From Macrococcus equipercicus (GTDB taxonomy: Bacteria > Bacillota > Bacilli > Staphylococcales > Staphylococcaceae): 64,000 nt of DNA. Location of the stretch: NCBI RefSeq assembly GCF_004359525.2, contig NZ_SCWC02000003.1:124001-188000 (forward strand), given 5' to 3'. Position numbers and translations under genes: made by a program. Numbering within the stretch: position 1 is the first letter of the stretch; each line of letters opens with the position of its first letter. Under the pieces are notes generated by a model. The model saw only the letters and a list, made by a program, of their open reading frames with translations, was not told the origin of the DNA and ran no database searches. Shown here in pieces: positions 61,366-64,000 of the stretch.

Positions 61366-62580
61366 ATGAATCATTCTCAGTCTACTCAATCAAAGGTCCA
61401 ATGGAAACTTGTCGTTGTACTTGGCCTGCTTGCCGCGTTCGGACCGCTGTCACTTGATATGTATTTACCGGCACTGCCGCATGTCGTTGATGATTATCAG
61501 ACAACTCCATCAAGTGTGCAGCTTAGTCTGACTGCTTGTATGATAGGTCTTGCTGTCGGTCAGCTGTTTATTGGTCCACTCACAGATATTGTCGGGCGGA
61601 AAAAGCCGCTGCTCATCGTGCTCGCAGTCTATGCATTAATGTCGCTGTTGTCAGCCGTTGCTCCGACGATTAACTGGTTAATACTCATCCGGTTTTTCCA
61701 GGGATTTGCCGGCGGAGCAGGGGCAGTTATTGCCCGTGCAATTTCTGCGGATTTATATAAAGGAAAAGCGCTGACGAAGTTTATGAGCATGCTCATGCTC
61801 GTCAATGGACTGGCACCGATACTTGCCCCGATAATCGGCGGGATCATCCTGCGTTTTTCAGTATGGCAGACCGTGTTTTACATTCTTGCAGGCTACGGCA
61901 TACTTATGTTTCTGCTGAGTACAATGCTCAAAGAAAGTCTGCCGAAGACAAGTCGTCAAAACGCTCGAATTTCTTCTATTTTTATTGATTTCAAGGCACT
62001 GCTCAGCAATCAGAAGTTTGTAGTATTGCTGGTGCTTCAGTCATTGACGTACGGTGTATTATTCAGCTATATCGCCGGGTCACCGTTTATTACCCAGAAA
62101 ATTTATCGTATTTCACCGCAGCAGTTCAGCTTGATGTTTGCGGTGAATGGAATCGGCCTTATTTTATTCAGTCAGTTTACTGCCCGGCTTGTAGACCGCA
62201 TGCCTGAAGGCGCTATTTTGAAGCTGGGTCAGAACATCCAGTTTATAGGAATGATAGCGACAGTGATCGTCCTCATGTTCCATATGCCGGTATGGCTGCT
62301 TTTCAGTGCATTATTTTTACTGATAGCGCCGGTCAGCATGATTGGTACTACCGGTTTTTCGCTCGCTATGCAAGTTCAGCGGCAGGGGGCAGGGAGTGCT
62401 GCAGCATTACTTGGTCTCGTCCAGTTTTTAATCGGCGGCGCCTTGTCACCATTAGTAGGTGTAATGGGTGAAGCTAGTTTTATTCCTTTTTTAATCATTA
62501 TTATTGCTCTTTCTATCATTGCGCAGCTGTTGAGAATAGTTGTACTGAATCGTATGACATTGACCGATAACGGGCACTAA
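61366..62580 (+). CDS. Bcr/CflA-family drug efflux MFS transporter
   Basis: A 404-residue, 12-helix exporter. SLDMYLPALPHVVDDY at the N-terminus and GPLTDIVGRKKPLL are the Bcr/CflA signatures; RFFQGFAGGAGAVIARAISADLY is motif C. GGAGG precedes the ATG. TATAAT at 61332-61337 serves as a -10. Exports drugs such as bicyclomycin or chloramphenicol in other bacteria; substrate here unknown. Confidence 0.88.
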   Translation: MNHSQSTQSKVQWKLVVVLGLLAAFGPLSLDMYLPALPHVVDDYQTTPSSVQLSLTACMIGLAVGQLFIGPLTDIVGRKKPLLIVLAVYALMSLLSAVAPTINWLILIRFFQGFAGGAGAVIARAISADLYKGKALTKFMSMLMLVNGLAPILAPIIGGIILRFSVWQTVFYILAGYGILMFLLSTMLKESLPKTSRQNARISSIFIDFKALLSNQKFVVLLVLQSLTYGVLFSYIAGSPFITQKIYRISPQQFSLMFAVNGIGLILFSQFTARLVDRMPEGAILKLGQNIQFIGMIATVIVLMFHMPVWLLFSALFLLIAPVSMIGTTGFSLAMQVQRQGAGSAAALLGLVQFLIGGALSPLVGVMGEASFIPFLIIIIALSIIAQLLRIVVLNRMTLTDNGH

Positions 62581-62583
62581 AAA

Positions 62584-62614
62584 AAGCGTCTGAGGAGATG
62601 CTCCTCGGACGCTT
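62584..62614. terminator. Terminator shared by the efflux gene and pbp4
   Basis: AAGCGTCTGAGGAG and CTCCTCGGACGCTT (14 bp, one T-G) with a 3-base loop; T7 on the minus strand. It overlaps the pbp4 stop. Confidence 0.88.
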
Positions 62615-63902
62615 ATCGTTTGTTGAATAATTTCTTGATGTTATTTCTATAGTAATATAGTAATAATATCAGTCCGGCCAGAATAGATAAGGTGATGCCT
62701 ATTGTCAGCTGGACGAAGTAGTCATCGATGAATTTCTTGATGCGGTACTGCTGGTAATCTTCGTAAGTGACATTAGGAACATCAGTATCTTTTGAGACAA
62801 ATGAACGTGCGTACTGATAGGTCGCTTTACCATCTTTGAAAATCAGTTTGCCAGTAACGCCTTTTTTGACGACATCATATAAGTCATGATGAATGTACAG
62901 TTCTTGATCACCGTTTTTGTAGTAGCCTTTACTGAGTACTTTCTTGTAGCTGTACTTGCTGTATACATCGTCCATAATTGCATTGGCAATTTTATTGCGG
63001 TTGAATTCAGCCGGCGGATCATACCAGTCTTCGACACCCATGATCACTTGAATAATGCGCATGCCGTTTCTTCTGCCGGTAATCGTCGTATTAAAGCCTG
63101 CCGTGTCGCTTGACCCGGTTTTCAGGCCATCGACACCTTTGTAGCTGAGCTGTGCGCCTTCTAACGAATGGTTGTATGTGGCGAATGTCTCTTCGTCAAT
63201 CGTCCCTTTTTTGACAGTGACAGTGAGCAGCTTCGTATAGTTCAGTACTTGAGGATATTCATTGACGATATGACGGGCAAGGATTGCATAGTCCCGTGCA
63301 GTAGAAATATTGTCATCATCCTCCTGGTAACGCGCCGGCTTGTACTGCAGCAGCAGATTGTTCGGAGGGCCTGCCGGGTTATAGTAATGCGTATTCTTCA
63401 TACCGAGCTTCGACGCTGTTTTATTCATTAAATCGACAAAGTCAGAATCATCTTTGTGGACTAACGAGGACAGCATGAACGTCGCTGAATTCGATGAAGC
63501 GGTGAGCATAATGTGCAGCAGTTCATCAACCGTATAAGTCGCGCCTTTACGGAAATGATTATTGCTCAGCATCGGCAGTGTTGAAATCTCATAAAATTTG
63601 TCGTTGACCGTCACTTTAGTGTTTAAATTGAACTTACCGTGGTCCATCGCCTGATAGACGAGGTACAGTGTCATCAGTTTAGACATAGAAGCGGGCGGCC
63701 ACTTTACATCTGGGTGATCCGAGTAGAGAACCTGCCCATTTTTCGCTGCAATGACTATCGTTCCTTTTGGATTATAGTTTTCGGTCATCGGATAGCCATC
63801 TTCATTTGCTATTTCAACAGGCGTTTTAGCGTAAGTGACAGGAGCGAGCAGCAGTTGTCCCGCAAGCAGTAACAGTAATAATTTGGGATAAATAGTTTTC
63901 AT
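62613..63902 (-). CDS. pbp4: PBP4-like D-alanyl-D-alanine carboxypeptidase
   Basis: A 429-residue penicillin-binding protein. A signal peptide (to about TYA-K26) precedes the transpeptidase domain with Ser72-Met-Ser-Lys75, SSN (136-138) and KTG (261-263). Then SSDTAGFNTTITG and a C-terminal domain and one membrane anchor (LTIGITLSILAGLILLLYYY). The layout and residues match S. aureus PBP4, which trims or cross-links peptidoglycan stem peptides. AAGAGGCTG precedes the ATG. Confidence 0.92.
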   Translation of the reverse strand: MKTIYPKLLLLLLAGQLLLAPVTYAKTPVEIANEDGYPMTENYNPKGTIVIAAKNGQVLYSDHPDVKWPPASMSKLMTLYLVYQAMDHGKFNLNTKVTVNDKFYEISTLPMLSNNHFRKGATYTVDELLHIMLTASSNSATFMLSSLVHKDDSDFVDLMNKTASKLGMKNTHYYNPAGPPNNLLLQYKPARYQEDDDNISTARDYAILARHIVNEYPQVLNYTKLLTVTVKKGTIDEETFATYNHSLEGAQLSYKGVDGLKTGSSDTAGFNTTITGRRNGMRIIQVIMGVEDWYDPPAEFNRNKIANAIMDDVYSKYSYKKVLSKGYYKNGDQELYIHHDLYDVVKKGVTGKLIFKDGKATYQYARSFVSKDTDVPNVTYEDYQQYRIKKFIDDYFVQLTIGITLSILAGLILLLYYYRNNIKKLFNKR

Positions 63903-64000
63903 TGGTCAGCCTCTTATTGTTCAGTAAATGTTATTATTATCTAATAGTAACATAAATGTTTTTAACGTATCATCAATAAAAATGGACAGATTTTGAAAGA

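Noticed and set aside
1..64000. tRNA, rRNA, CRISPR, IS elements, prophage
   Set aside because: No matching conserved elements, transposases, integrases or repeat arrays were seen on reading both strands; many other open frames are shadows of the listed genes.

Overview
The window looks like chromosomal DNA of a Staphylococcaceae member, most likely a Macrococcus-type organism (inference). Supporting signs are a staphyloxanthin-type C30 carotenoid set (crtO, crtN, crtM, crtP, crtQ), an 840-residue MprF, a FhuD2-like lipoprotein, a PBP4 homologue, a bioY-vraABC-type cluster, and a molybdenum-cofactor block arranged moeB-moaB, opposed moaC, then moeA-mobB-moaE-moaD-mobA-moaA. I saw no rRNA, tRNA, CRISPR array, insertion sequence, prophage or plasmid replication gene. 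Genes are densely packed, with many 1-4 base stop/start overlaps and shared bidirectional terminators.

Layout. 1-9.1 kb: RocB-like fragment, DUF2243-ctaG, mprF with an upstream C39-like protein, UMF1-type MFS, metallophosphoesterase, ABC exporter. 9.3-15.7 kb: azoreductase, a SAM-I riboswitch ahead of an unknown 100-residue protein, the tryptophan-degrading operon kynU-kynB-kynA with a cre-like site at its promoter, a GNAT protein and SelO. 15.8-23.2 kb: carotenoid operon crtO-fni-crtN-crtM-crtP-crtQ plus an epoxide-hydrolase-like gene. 23.2-33.7 kb: stress and housekeeping genes, YitT, an NSS amino-acid transporter with an unusual leader, a Rieske oxidoreductase, a TetR-epimerase-YbgA operon, a catalase-fold protein with a small partner, and a TerC protein under a yybP-ykoY manganese riboswitch. 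34-45.4 kb: large catalase, SQR-like flavoprotein, DedA, deoD, SDR, modAB without modC, zinc alcohol dehydrogenase, acyl-CoA dehydrogenase, Fur-controlled FhuD2-like lipoprotein. 45.4-49.8 kb: a BirA-type operon (bioY-vraA-vraB-vraC-MaoC-like-GNAT). 49.9-56.8 kb: fdhD and molybdenum cofactor synthesis. 57-64 kb: fatty acid desaturase, MarR-MFS pair, gabD, Bcr/CflA exporter, PBP4.

The most interesting signals are regulatory. (1) The NSS transporter leader (27264-27507, minus strand) encodes a 16-residue peptide with one Trp codon and carries two consecutive intrinsic terminators, whose arms can instead pair with each other and with the peptide's Shine-Dalgarno sequence; this looks like an undescribed peptide-based attenuator, and together with the kyn operon it suggests tryptophan handling. 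(2) A canonical SAM-I riboswitch controls only a small protein of unknown function. (3) The carotenoid operon is reordered and has gained fni and a hydrolase. (4) A BirA-type operator appears to control a fatty-acid-like cluster whose thiolase lacks the usual C-terminal cysteine. (5) The SQR-like protein has lost its central cysteine. All calls rest on reading the sequence and on remembered family knowledge; no database search was run.
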